DNA from: Serratia sp. H1w
GTDB taxonomy: Bacteria > Pseudomonadota > Gammaproteobacteria > Enterobacterales > Enterobacteriaceae
DNA length: 64,000 nt
Direction: 5' to 3'
NCBI RefSeq assembly: GCF_000633355.1
Contig: NZ_AYMQ01000056.1
Span: 1 to 64,000, forward strand
Part shown: piece by piece, positions 45,167 to 53,072 of the stretch
Layout: each line of letters opens with the position of its first letter
How positions within the stretch are numbered: the stretch's first letter is position 1
The notes under the pieces: generated by a model
The model's input: only the letters and a program-made list of their open reading frames with translations
What the model was told of the DNA's origin: nothing
Databases searched by the model: none
Translations under genes and position numbers: made by a program

Positions 45167-46063
45167 TCAGGAGAACAGAGCTATCAACACCGGGGCCAAC
45201 AGGCTCAGCAGGAATCCGTGCACGATGGCCGGAGGCACCATTTCCATCCCACCGCTGCGTTGCAATACAGGCAGCGTGAAGTCCATTGAGGTGGCACCGC
45301 ATAAACCTAATGCCGAGGAGCGACTGCGGCGCACCAGCGTAGGTAGCAACATAATGGCCACCAGCTCACGGGCCAGATCGTTGAAGAAGGCGGCGCTGCC
45401 CATCACCGGGCCATAGGCGTCGGTGATCAGAATGCCGGAAAGGGAATACCAGCCAAAACCTGAAGCCATAGCCAAACCGGCTTTCAGCGGCAATCCCAGC
45501 AGCAGTGCGGCGACGGCTCCACCGACCAGCGAACTGACAGCCACCACCACGGCGACCATCATGCCACGGCGATTGAGAGCGATCTGGCGCAGCGTCATCC
45601 CGCTGTTGCGTAACTGCGCCCCCACCAATAACAGCAGAAACAGCAGGGCGTATTCACTGCCCTGGCCAGCAAATTGCAGCCAGTGCCATTGGGTAAGACC
45701 CAGGGCAAAACCACCCACCACTACCCCGCAGAGTTTCAGGGATTCCAATGCCATATGCAGACGCGAGGGTAACGTTTCTTGCTTGTGAGCACTGCGCCAA
45801 GGGCGACGGCGTTCAAACACTGCCAGCCACAGGAGATTGGCGCAGAAAATGCACAGGAAAAACACCAGGGTATACTGAAAGATCAACAGCAGATTGCTGC
45901 TGAGGTTTTCCAGGAATGCCAGGCTGATCCCCATAAAGAACAGGATCACATACACCATCCAGCTCAGCAGGCGGTTAATGGCCCGGATCAGGGTGACGCT
46001 ACGCAAGGGGACAAGATAACCGACGATCAGCGGTATCAGTATAATCAGCAGTCCTGAATACAT
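45167..46063 (-). CDS. lysO: Lysine exporter LysO
   Basis: A 298-residue inner-membrane protein exporting L-lysine and the antimetabolite thialysine (E. coli YbjE/LysO). Eight or so membrane helices; family blocks SWMVYVILFFMGISLAFL, SLKLCGVVV, NRRGMMVAVVVAVSSL, and GLCGATSMDFTLPVLQRSGG are present. Start 46063 (MYSGLLIILIPLIVGYL) aligns with E. coli; three extra codons upstream are possible. It diverges from ybjD. In E. coli aqpZ lies between them; here no aquaporin gene is present. Confidence 0.93.
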   Translation of the reverse strand: MYSGLLIILIPLIVGYLVPLRSVTLIRAINRLLSWMVYVILFFMGISLAFLENLSSNLLLIFQYTLVFFLCIFCANLLWLAVFERRRPWRSAHKQETLPSRLHMALESLKLCGVVVGGFALGLTQWHWLQFAGQGSEYALLFLLLLVGAQLRNSGMTLRQIALNRRGMMVAVVVAVSSLVGGAVAALLLGLPLKAGLAMASGFGWYSLSGILITDAYGPVMGSAAFFNDLARELVAIMLLPTLVRRSRSSALGLCGATSMDFTLPVLQRSGGMEMVPPAIVHGFLLSLLAPVLIALFS

Positions 46064-46147
46064 GTGAAGCAAGCGTCCTTTTGATTTTAAGGGAACGGCA
46101 AACCCAACACGCTAACCAAAATAATCTTCTGAGTAAAGTGGCTGATT

Positions 46148-46163
46148 TGCGGTGTTTACCGCA
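46148..46163. repeat. Perfect 16-bp palindrome in lysO-ybjD intergenic region
   Basis: TGCGGTGTTTACCGCA: 6-bp arms with a 4-nt centre, between the divergent lysO and ybjD genes, close to both starts (about 85 nt). It may be an operator or a leader hairpin. A second imperfect repeat GCAGG/CCTGC follows. Confidence 0.4.
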
Positions 46164-46241
46164 CGTGCAGGAATGTCTGCTTGACCTGCAATGGCTTTAT
46201 TGCTCATCCTCAAGGTATCAGGCGAATAAAGGAGTCAGCAG

Positions 46242-47897
46242 ATGTACCTGGAGCGCATTGAGATTGTAGGATTCCGCGAAATTAACCGGCTTTCACTGAC
46301 GCTGGATGATAACACCGTATTACTCGGGGAAAATGCCTGGGGTAAATCCAGCCTGCTGGATGCCATGACCTTTTTGCTGGCGCCGGAACAGACGCTGTAT
46401 CGCTTCGAAGCCAAAGACTTCTACTTCCCACCGGGTGAGGAGGCGGCCAAAGAGCGCCATTTGCAGATTATCTTCACCTTCTGCGAGAAAGATCTTGGCC
46501 ATGCGCACCTACCGCGCTATCGCCATCTTTCACCGCTGTGGTCGAAGGGGGAAGATAACCTGAGCCGTATTCATTACTGCTGCGAAGGGGAGTTGGCCGA
46601 TGACGGCACGGTATGTACCTGGCGGCGTTTCCTTGATGCCGATGGCAACGCTTTACACCTGCACCATATCGATCAACTGGTACATGCCCTGATCCGCATC
46701 CATCCGGTGCTGCGGCTGCGTGATGCGCGCTTTATTCGCCGCCTGCGGCCCAGCTCGCTCAGCGATCGCCTCCCCGCCGATAATGAAGCTCTGGCACAGC
46801 AGTTGGATCAACTGACACGTGAACTGGTGCGTAATCCGCAGAAACTGACCAATTCCGAACTACTGCAGGGGCTGGCGGCGATGCAGCAACTGCTCGAACA
46901 CTATTTTGCCGAGCAAGGCTCACAGGTTGCCGGGCCTCGCCATCGTCGCCAGCCGGAACAACAGGCGTGGCGATCGTTGGACAGCATCAACCGTATGATT
47001 GCCGAACCGAACAGCCGCAGCATGCGTCTGATCCTGTTGGGGATGTTTTCCACGCTGTTACAGGCCAAAGGCAACGTAAAGCTCGATCCCCATGCCCGGC
47101 CATTATTGCTGGTAGAGGACCCAGAAACACGCCTGCATCCTATCATGCTGTCGGTGGCCTGGGGGTTGCTCAATCAGATGCCGCTACAGCGCATTACCAC
47201 CACCAATTCCAGCGAACTGGTATCGCTGGTGCCGGTGGAGCATATTTGCCGCCTGGTGCGCGAATCGGCCCGAGTGGCCACCTATCGCCTTGGGCCAAAG
47301 GGGTTAAGTGCAGAGGATGGGCGGCGCATTGCGTTCCACATCCGCTTTAACCGGCCAGCCTCGTTGTTTGCCCGTTGCTGGCTGCTGGTGGAAGGAGAGA
47401 CCGAGGTGTGGTTGCTCAATGAACTGGCGCGCCAGTGCGGCTATCGTTTTGAATCCGAAGGCGTGCGGGTGATTGAGTTCGCCCAGTGCGGGCTGAAGCC
47501 ATTGCTGAAGTTTGCCCGCCGCATGGGCATTGAATGGCATGTGCTGGTGGATGGTGATGAAGCTGGCAAGAAATACGCCAACACCGTGCGCAGCATGCTG
47601 GATAACCACGAAGATAACGAACGCGATCGCCTGACCGCGCTACCCGCTCCGGACATGGAACACTTCATGTATCGCGAGGGATTCAGTTCGGTCTATCATC
47701 GGGTGGCCTCAATACCGTTAAAGGTACAGATGCCGGTGCGCAAGGTGATCCTCAAGGCGGTGCATCACACTTCCAAACCCGATCTGGCGATTGAAGTGGC
47801 CATGCAGGCTGGTGCGTGGGGCACCGATTCTGTACCACCATTGCTGAAGAAGATGTTTTCCCGCGTGATGTGGCTGGCGCGGGGCCGAGCGGATTAG
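46242..47897 (+). CDS. ybjD: OLD-family ATP-dependent nuclease YbjD
   Basis: A 551-residue overcoming-lysogenization-defect family protein: N-terminal ABC/SMC-like ATPase with Walker A GENAWGKSSLLDA (about residues 29-41) and a signature/Walker B region LLLVEDPETRLHP, followed by a C-terminal TOPRIM nuclease domain (LLVEGETEVWLLNEL; VLVDGDEAGKKYA). It matches E. coli YbjD (552). OLD proteins are ATP-driven nucleases; some act in phage defence, but YbjD has no established role. Not in a defence island here. It overlaps the convergent ybjX by 4 bp. Confidence 0.93.
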   Translation: MYLERIEIVGFREINRLSLTLDDNTVLLGENAWGKSSLLDAMTFLLAPEQTLYRFEAKDFYFPPGEEAAKERHLQIIFTFCEKDLGHAHLPRYRHLSPLWSKGEDNLSRIHYCCEGELADDGTVCTWRRFLDADGNALHLHHIDQLVHALIRIHPVLRLRDARFIRRLRPSSLSDRLPADNEALAQQLDQLTRELVRNPQKLTNSELLQGLAAMQQLLEHYFAEQGSQVAGPRHRRQPEQQAWRSLDSINRMIAEPNSRSMRLILLGMFSTLLQAKGNVKLDPHARPLLLVEDPETRLHPIMLSVAWGLLNQMPLQRITTTNSSELVSLVPVEHICRLVRESARVATYRLGPKGLSAEDGRRIAFHIRFNRPASLFARCWLLVEGETEVWLLNELARQCGYRFESEGVRVIEFAQCGLKPLLKFARRMGIEWHVLVDGDEAGKKYANTVRSMLDNHEDNERDRLTALPAPDMEHFMYREGFSSVYHRVASIPLKVQMPVRKVILKAVHHTSKPDLAIEVAMQAGAWGTDSVPPLLKKMFSRVMWLARGRAD

Positions 47898-48835
47898 GGG
47901 AAGTGTGAGCCGATCCCTCGCTGCAATTCATCCAGTAGCTGATAACGGCGGCGATATTCGGCGCGTTTTTTACTGGCGATCTCTGCCATCGGTTTGCGGG
48001 CGATACACTCGGGTAACAGAAAATAACCGTTATCGAGCTTCCTGCCTCCCAGGGAAAGCCAAAAGAGATCGTAATCGGCATGCAGCAGGCCTTTCTTTTT
48101 GTTGTGGTAGCGCCAGTTTTGATAGATATGGCTGGTGTTGCCTACCGCGATTATCTGGCGGATACCCAATTGCTGTGCCAGATGGCATATCCCCTCCAGC
48201 ACCAGGCGTTTGGGAAACAGGCCGTGACAGGCCTTGGTCATGTGCTGGATCTCCGCATGGGGCACTCCACAATTGGCGCCTTGCAGACCGCCGATAAACA
48301 GCGTGGGTTGCTGCTGGTAATTCATCAGGGTGAAGGTCATTTCTGCCAGCATAATTCCTTGGCTATTGCGTAGCAGCAGGGTGGCTTCGCCTTCTTTGTT
48401 CAGATGGTCGAGAGACGCCAGTTGCAGGCAGATCTGCTCGCCATTCTTATCCTGCACCTTGCTTAAGGTAAAAGGTTGGCTGCCAAGGTGGCCGAGGCGC
48501 ATTCTCAACGGCATGCACTGGGCGATCAGATTGTAGTGATCGCGCAGGGCTAACAGGCGGTCGAGGCGGCTCATGTTGGCAGCCAGATAGGGGCGATGCA
48601 GTTTGCATGGCAGGTTGGGCTGCGCATGTAAAATTTCATCCAGCAGAGGGTTGGCAGCCAGCGTATTGAGCAGACAACGGGTCGTTGGCCAACTGAGTAG
48701 CGAACGGCTGAGAAATTTGAGGCGAAATGAGGTTTTTGCCCAGGCTTTGCTGGGCATCTTTTCACCGTTGAGCAGCGCCATCATCAGTCGACTGGCCGGT
48801 TTGGCCGATATCAGTGGATAGCTGAGCTGAGACAT
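47894..48835 (-). CDS. ybjX: VirK/YbjX family protein (DUF535)
   Basis: A 313-residue protein of the VirK/YbjX family, linked in Salmonella and Shigella to resistance to antimicrobial peptides and to virulence; biochemical role unknown. Conserved: FTLSKVQDKNGEQICLQLASLDH, FIGGLQGANCG, AVGNTSHIYQNWRYHNKKKGLLHADYDLFW. Start 48835 (MSQLSYPLIS) is preceded by GAAGGATTTCATC; a further 25 codons are open upstream. PhoP control, known for relatives, is plausible; I saw only isolated GTTTA half-sites. Confidence 0.92.
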   Translation of the reverse strand: MSQLSYPLISAKPASRLMMALLNGEKMPSKAWAKTSFRLKFLSRSLLSWPTTRCLLNTLAANPLLDEILHAQPNLPCKLHRPYLAANMSRLDRLLALRDHYNLIAQCMPLRMRLGHLGSQPFTLSKVQDKNGEQICLQLASLDHLNKEGEATLLLRNSQGIMLAEMTFTLMNYQQQPTLFIGGLQGANCGVPHAEIQHMTKACHGLFPKRLVLEGICHLAQQLGIRQIIAVGNTSHIYQNWRYHNKKKGLLHADYDLFWLSLGGRKLDNGYFLLPECIARKPMAEIASKKRAEYRRRYQLLDELQRGIGSHFP

Positions 48836-49030
48836 GATGAAATCCTTCTCTGTGTAAAAACACCACTTCATCAAGGCTGCACTAAACGGTGGGTCAATAC
48901 GGCATGACAAAACCGGCTTGTCAGTAACTTGTTGAGCCTGGGTTTAGTGATTGGCCACGCAACATGCTAATTTACTTCGGTTACCGATATGGGTAGCTAA
49001 AGCACGCTAGGAAATAGGTAGGAACAGACA

Positions 49031-50146
49031 TTGACGTGGTTATTAAAACGTAAAAAACGCGGGTTGGTGGTATGCGCCGTTCTGGTGGTGCTCGCCATTT
49101 TGGCTTATTGGCGTTTCAGCCATCCGGCCCCGGTAGAGTTTAAAACGGTCAAGGTGGCTAAACGCGATCTGGAGCAAAGCGTACTGGCGACCGGCCAACT
49201 GGATGCGGTGCGCAAGGTTGACGTGGGGGCCCAGGTCAGCGGACAGTTGGAGAGCCTGAAGGTCGAGATTGGCGATAAGGTACAAAAAGGCCAACTGCTC
49301 GGCATTATCGATCCCCAGCAGGCGCAAAACAGCATTCGCGAAGGCGAGGCCACGCTACAGCAACTGCAAGCCCAACTGCAACAGGCGCAGGCGGAGCAGC
49401 AACTGGCCGAGGTTACCTTGCAGCGTAACCGTGAACTGGCCAAGGTGCAGGCAGTGTCACGCCAGGATCTGGATCAGTTCGCCACCAATCTGGCGGTGAA
49501 AAAGGCACAGGTTGCCACCACCCGGGCAGAGATCGCCAAAAATCAGGCCAGCCTGGACACCGCCAAGATCAATCTGGCCTATACCCGCATCGAAGCACCG
49601 ATGGACGGTGACGTGGTGCAGATCACCACCTTGCAAGGCCAAACGGTGATCGCTGCGCAACAAGCGCCCAATATCCTGACGTTGGCCGATATGAGCACCA
49701 TGCTGGTGAAGGCACAGGTTTCCGAGGCGGATGTGATCCATCTCCAGCCGGGGCTGAAAGCCTGGTTTACCGTGCTGGGAGATCCGAGCAAACGCTTTGA
49801 CGGCGTGCTGAAAGACATTCAGCCCACGCCAGAAAAGGTCAACAACGCCATTTTCTATTACGCACGCTTCGAAGTGCCAAACCCACAGGGTTTGCTGCGT
49901 TTGCAAATGACCGCGCAGGTGCATATTCAACTGGCTGGCGTCAGCGATGCGCTAGTGATCCCGCTGGTGGCATTAGGGGATCAGATCGCCGATAACCGTT
50001 ACCACATTTCGGTGCTGCAACAGGGTAAGGAAGAGAAGCGGGAAGTCACGATCGGCATTCGCAACAACGTGGATGTGCAGATTATCAGCGGGTTGCAGGC
50101 CGGTGAAGAGGTGATAGTCAGCCGCGGCGGCGCGGAGGCCAGCTGA
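49031..50146 (+). CDS. macA: Macrolide/peptide export adaptor MacA
   Basis: A 371-residue periplasmic membrane-fusion protein that links MacB to TolC. One N-terminal membrane anchor (residues 12-27) is followed by the lipoyl/hairpin region ([14 protein letters not shown]; long Gln-rich coiled coil about 95-175) and a beta-barrel ([35 protein letters not shown], abridged). Start is TTG 49031 with AGGAACAGACA before it, giving [11 protein letters not shown]. The stop overlaps the macB start (TGATG). Sequence is close to E. coli MacA. Confidence 0.94.
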   Translation: MTWLLKRKKRGLVVCAVLVVLAILAYWRFSHPAPVEFKTVKVAKRDLEQSVLATGQLDAVRKVDVGAQVSGQLESLKVEIGDKVQKGQLLGIIDPQQAQNSIREGEATLQQLQAQLQQAQAEQQLAEVTLQRNRELAKVQAVSRQDLDQFATNLAVKKAQVATTRAEIAKNQASLDTAKINLAYTRIEAPMDGDVVQITTLQGQTVIAAQQAPNILTLADMSTMLVKAQVSEADVIHLQPGLKAWFTVLGDPSKRFDGVLKDIQPTPEKVNNAIFYYARFEVPNPQGLLRLQMTAQVHIQLAGVSDALVIPLVALGDQIADNRYHISVLQQGKEEKREVTIGIRNNVDVQIISGLQAGEEVIVSRGGAEAS

Positions 50147-52092
50147 TGACCGCACTGTTGGAACTGAGTGATATCCGGCGTAGCTATCTCTCCGGCGATC
50201 AGACCGTGGACGTGCTGAAAAACGTCAGTCTGCGTATTGACGCCGGTGAGATGGTGGCGATTATGGGGGCTTCTGGCTCTGGTAAATCGACGCTGATGAA
50301 CATTCTTGGCTGCCTGGACAAACCCAGCGCCGGGACCTACCGCGTCGCCGGGCAGGACGTGGCGACGCTCGATGGTGATGCGCTTGCCCAGCTACGGCGC
50401 GAACATTTTGGTTTTATCTTCCAGCGTTATCATCTGCTGCCTCACCTGAGTGCGGCACATAACGTGGAAGTGCCTGCGGTGTATGCCGGGCTGAGCAAGA
50501 CTGCACGGCGCGCAAGAGCGGCAGCCTTGTTGCAACGCCTGGGGTTGGGGGAACGTATCTCCTATCGGCCAAGCCAGCTTTCCGGTGGGCAGCAGCAGCG
50601 CGTCAGTATTGCGCGGGCCTTGATGAATGGCGGCCAGGTCATTCTGGCGGATGAGCCGACCGGTGCGCTCGACAGCCATTCCGGCGAAGAGGTGATGACG
50701 ATCCTCAAGCAACTGCGCGAGCAGGGGCACACGGTGATTATCGTCACGCACGATCCGGCGGTAGCCCAGCAGGCGGAGCGGATTATCGAGATCCGCGACG
50801 GAGAAATCATCGCCGACTCCCGGCCACAGGCGCAGGGCAACCCGCAGGCCAAGATGCTGGAACTGGCCACGCCAGCGCCTTCCTGGCAGCAGATGGCTGG
50901 CCGTTTCCGTGAGGCATTGGTGATGGCTTGTCGCGCCATGGCGGCCAACAAGATGCGCACGGCATTAACCATGCTGGGGATCATCATCGGCATTGCCTCG
51001 GTGGTGTCGATCCTGGTGATTGGCGACGCGGCCAAGCAGATGATCCTGGCAGACATCAAATCCATCGGCACCAACACCGTGGACGTTTATCCCGGCAAAG
51101 ACTTTGGTGATGACGATCCCACCCTCCGTCAGGCGTTGAAGTATGGCGATCTGAGCGCGTTGCGTGAGCAGCCCTATGTCAGTGCGCTGTCGCCGAATAT
51201 CAGCAGCAGCATGCGGCTGCGGTTTGGTAATATCGATGTTGCTGCCAATGTCGCGGGCGTCGGTGAGCAGTATTTTCGGGTTTATGGCATGACGTTTTCA
51301 CAAGGGGTCGGCATTGACGCCATGCAGGTGCAGTCTCAGGCGCAGGTGGTGGTGATCGACGCCAACACCCAGCGCCGCCTGTTCCCGTATCAAAAGAACG
51401 TCGTGGGTGAGGTGATCCTGGTTGGCAATATGCCCGCTACGATAGTGGGTGTCGCGCAGGAAAAGCAGTCGATGTTCGGCAGCAGCAAAACGCTGAGCGT
51501 ATGGGTGCCCTACAGCACCATGGCCAACCGGTTGATGGGGAACGACTACTTTGATTCGATCACCGTGCGTATCCGTGATGGCTACAACAGCCAGGAGGCG
51601 GAGCAGCAGTTGACGCGGTTGCTGACGTTACGCCACGGCAAGAAAGACTTCTTCACCTACAACATGGACAGCCTGGTGCAAACCGCGGAGAAAACCACCC
51701 GCACGCTGCAACTGTTCCTGACGCTGGTGGCGGTGATCTCGCTGGTGGTCGGGGGGATTGGGGTGATGAATATCATGCTGGTCTCGGTTACGGAAAGGAC
51801 GCGTGAAATCGGCATTCGTATGGCGGTCGGGGCGCGCTCCGGCGATGTCCTGCAACAGTTCCTGATCGAGGCTGTGCTGGTTTGCCTGGTGGGGGGCGCG
51901 TTGGGGATCGCTCTGTCGTTCGCCATTGGTCTGCTGGTGCAGTTGGCGATGCCGGGGTGGCAGGTCAGCTTCCCGCCGCTGGCCCTGCTGAGTGCGTTCC
52001 TGTGTTCCACCGGGATTGGTGTAGTGTTCGGTTATCTACCGGCACGCAGTGCTGCGCGATTGAACCCGATTGATGCGTTGGCGCGAGAATAA
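50146..52092 (+). CDS. macB: Macrolide/peptide ABC exporter MacB
   Basis: A 648-residue inner-membrane ABC exporter acting with MacA and TolC on macrolides, enterotoxin and heme-related or siderophore substrates. N-terminal ATPase: Walker A GASGSGKST, signature LSGGQQQR, Walker B VILADEPTGALD. Four transmembrane helices: one after residue 270 (LTMLGIIIGIASVVSILVIG), then a large periplasmic domain and three C-terminal helices (NIMLVSVTERTREIGIRMAVGAR between them). Translationally coupled to macA. Confidence 0.95.
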   Translation: MTALLELSDIRRSYLSGDQTVDVLKNVSLRIDAGEMVAIMGASGSGKSTLMNILGCLDKPSAGTYRVAGQDVATLDGDALAQLRREHFGFIFQRYHLLPHLSAAHNVEVPAVYAGLSKTARRARAAALLQRLGLGERISYRPSQLSGGQQQRVSIARALMNGGQVILADEPTGALDSHSGEEVMTILKQLREQGHTVIIVTHDPAVAQQAERIIEIRDGEIIADSRPQAQGNPQAKMLELATPAPSWQQMAGRFREALVMACRAMAANKMRTALTMLGIIIGIASVVSILVIGDAAKQMILADIKSIGTNTVDVYPGKDFGDDDPTLRQALKYGDLSALREQPYVSALSPNISSSMRLRFGNIDVAANVAGVGEQYFRVYGMTFSQGVGIDAMQVQSQAQVVVIDANTQRRLFPYQKNVVGEVILVGNMPATIVGVAQEKQSMFGSSKTLSVWVPYSTMANRLMGNDYFDSITVRIRDGYNSQEAEQQLTRLLTLRHGKKDFFTYNMDSLVQTAEKTTRTLQLFLTLVAVISLVVGGIGVMNIMLVSVTERTREIGIRMAVGARSGDVLQQFLIEAVLVCLVGGALGIALSFAIGLLVQLAMPGWQVSFPPLALLSAFLCSTGIGVVFGYLPARSAARLNPIDALARE

Positions 52093-52103
52093 CCGCAAAA
52101 ATA

Positions 52104-52134
52104 AAAATGCCAGTCATACGGCGGCTGGCATTTT
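52104..52134. terminator. Bidirectional terminator between macB and cspD
   Basis: AAAATGCCAG/CTGGCATTTT stem with an 11-nt loop in the convergent gap, flanked by A- and T-rich tracts on both sides. Confidence 0.8.
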
Positions 52135-52169
52135 AACTTGGCTATGCAGAAGGGGGCTGGTGGGAGCGT

Positions 52170-52391
52170 TTAGGCCATGGCCTCGCTTTCCAGCGGCATA
52201 ATCAGGCTCGCGTGGTTCCCTTTCGGCCCTTGATGCACGTCGAACCTGACCTGTTGGCCTGCTTTCAACGTTCGGTAGCCATCCATTTTAATTGTTGAAT
52301 AATGCGCGAAGATATCTTCACCGCCGCCTTCCGGGCAGATAAAACCGAACCCTTTGGCGTTATTGAACCATTTAACAGTACCCGTCTCCAT
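52170..52391 (-). CDS. cspD: Cold shock-like protein CspD
   Basis: A 73-residue cold-shock-domain protein; CspD inhibits DNA replication in stationary phase rather than responding to cold. The nucleic-acid-binding motifs RNP1 KGFGFI (then CPEGGGEDIFAHY) and RNP2 DIFAHYS are present. The C-terminal ESEAMA tail distinguishes it from CspA. A perfect 8-bp hairpin lies 63-82 nt upstream of the start. It diverges from clpS as in E. coli. Confidence 0.94.
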   Translation of the reverse strand: METGTVKWFNNAKGFGFICPEGGGEDIFAHYSTIKMDGYRTLKAGQQVRFDVHQGPKGNHASLIMPLESEAMA

Positions 52392-52725
52392 GCTTCTACA
52401 TCCCTCGCAACGCTATTTTTAGATGAGATGAATAACTGATTCTGGTGAGTCCCTGCTGGTCAAAAGACCAGCAACCCACGAATTTACACTCTAGAGCAAA
52501 TGATCATCACGTCAAGGGATCGGCCAATGAGCGCTTCGAGCAGTTCGCCAAAGTTTGAACTAGTTAACGCTATTGACATGCTTTGGTAACAATTTATCGC
52601 CGCGATTATTCGCTTTGTGCTGCGGCACGTTACCCGCGAAGATGGTAAAATGATCTCGATAACCCAGTTTGAATAACCCGAACATGGCCCCATATACTGA
52701 GGCATGGCAGAGAAGATGAGCAGCG
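52392..52725. other. Divergent intergenic region cspD-clpS
   Basis: 334 nt. TGCTGGTC/GACCAGCA with an AAAA loop (52454-52473) forms a strong hairpin that would lie in the cspD promoter or leader. No protein-like frame and no other feature is evident. Confidence 0.5.
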
Positions 52726-53046
52726 ATGGGCAATAGCAACGATTGGCTAAATATTGAGCACTTGGCCGAAGAAAAACAAATCGATGCGGTAAAACCGCCG
52801 TCAATGTATAAAGTTATACTTAACAACGACGATTACACACCGATGGAATTTGTGATTGACGTTCTGCAAAAGTTCTTTTCTTATGATATTGAACGTGCAA
52901 CGCAACTGATGCTCACGGTCCACTATCAAGGCAAGGCGATCTGCGGTGTTTTCACCGCCGAGGTCGCGGAAACCAAGGTGGCCCATGTGAACCGTTACGC
53001 AAGGGAGAACGAGCATCCGTTGCTCTGTACGCTGGAAAAAGCCTGA
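52726..53046 (+). CDS. clpS: ClpAP adaptor ClpS
   Basis: A 106-residue N-recognin that delivers N-degron substrates (Leu, Phe, Tyr, Trp N-termini) to ClpAP. The flexible N-terminus is followed by the core [28 protein letters not shown], and the hydrophobic pocket region ([31 protein letters not shown]). Length equals E. coli ClpS. It is 26 nt upstream of clpA and probably co-transcribed. Confidence 0.96.
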   Translation: MGNSNDWLNIEHLAEEKQIDAVKPPSMYKVILNNDDYTPMEFVIDVLQKFFSYDIERATQLMLTVHYQGKAICGVFTAEVAETKVAHVNRYARENEHPLLCTLEKA

Positions 53047-53072
53047 AAAGGCAATCTATTGGGGAGGTGCCT

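Noticed and set aside
46242-47897. Anti-phage defence system around the OLD-family ybjD
   Set aside because: YbjD is a conserved core gene with its usual neighbours; no UvrD-like GajB, toxin, integrase or other defence gene is next to it.
48836-49030. PhoP box between ybjX and macA
   Set aside because: Only single GTTTA half-sites; no second half with 5-nt spacing.
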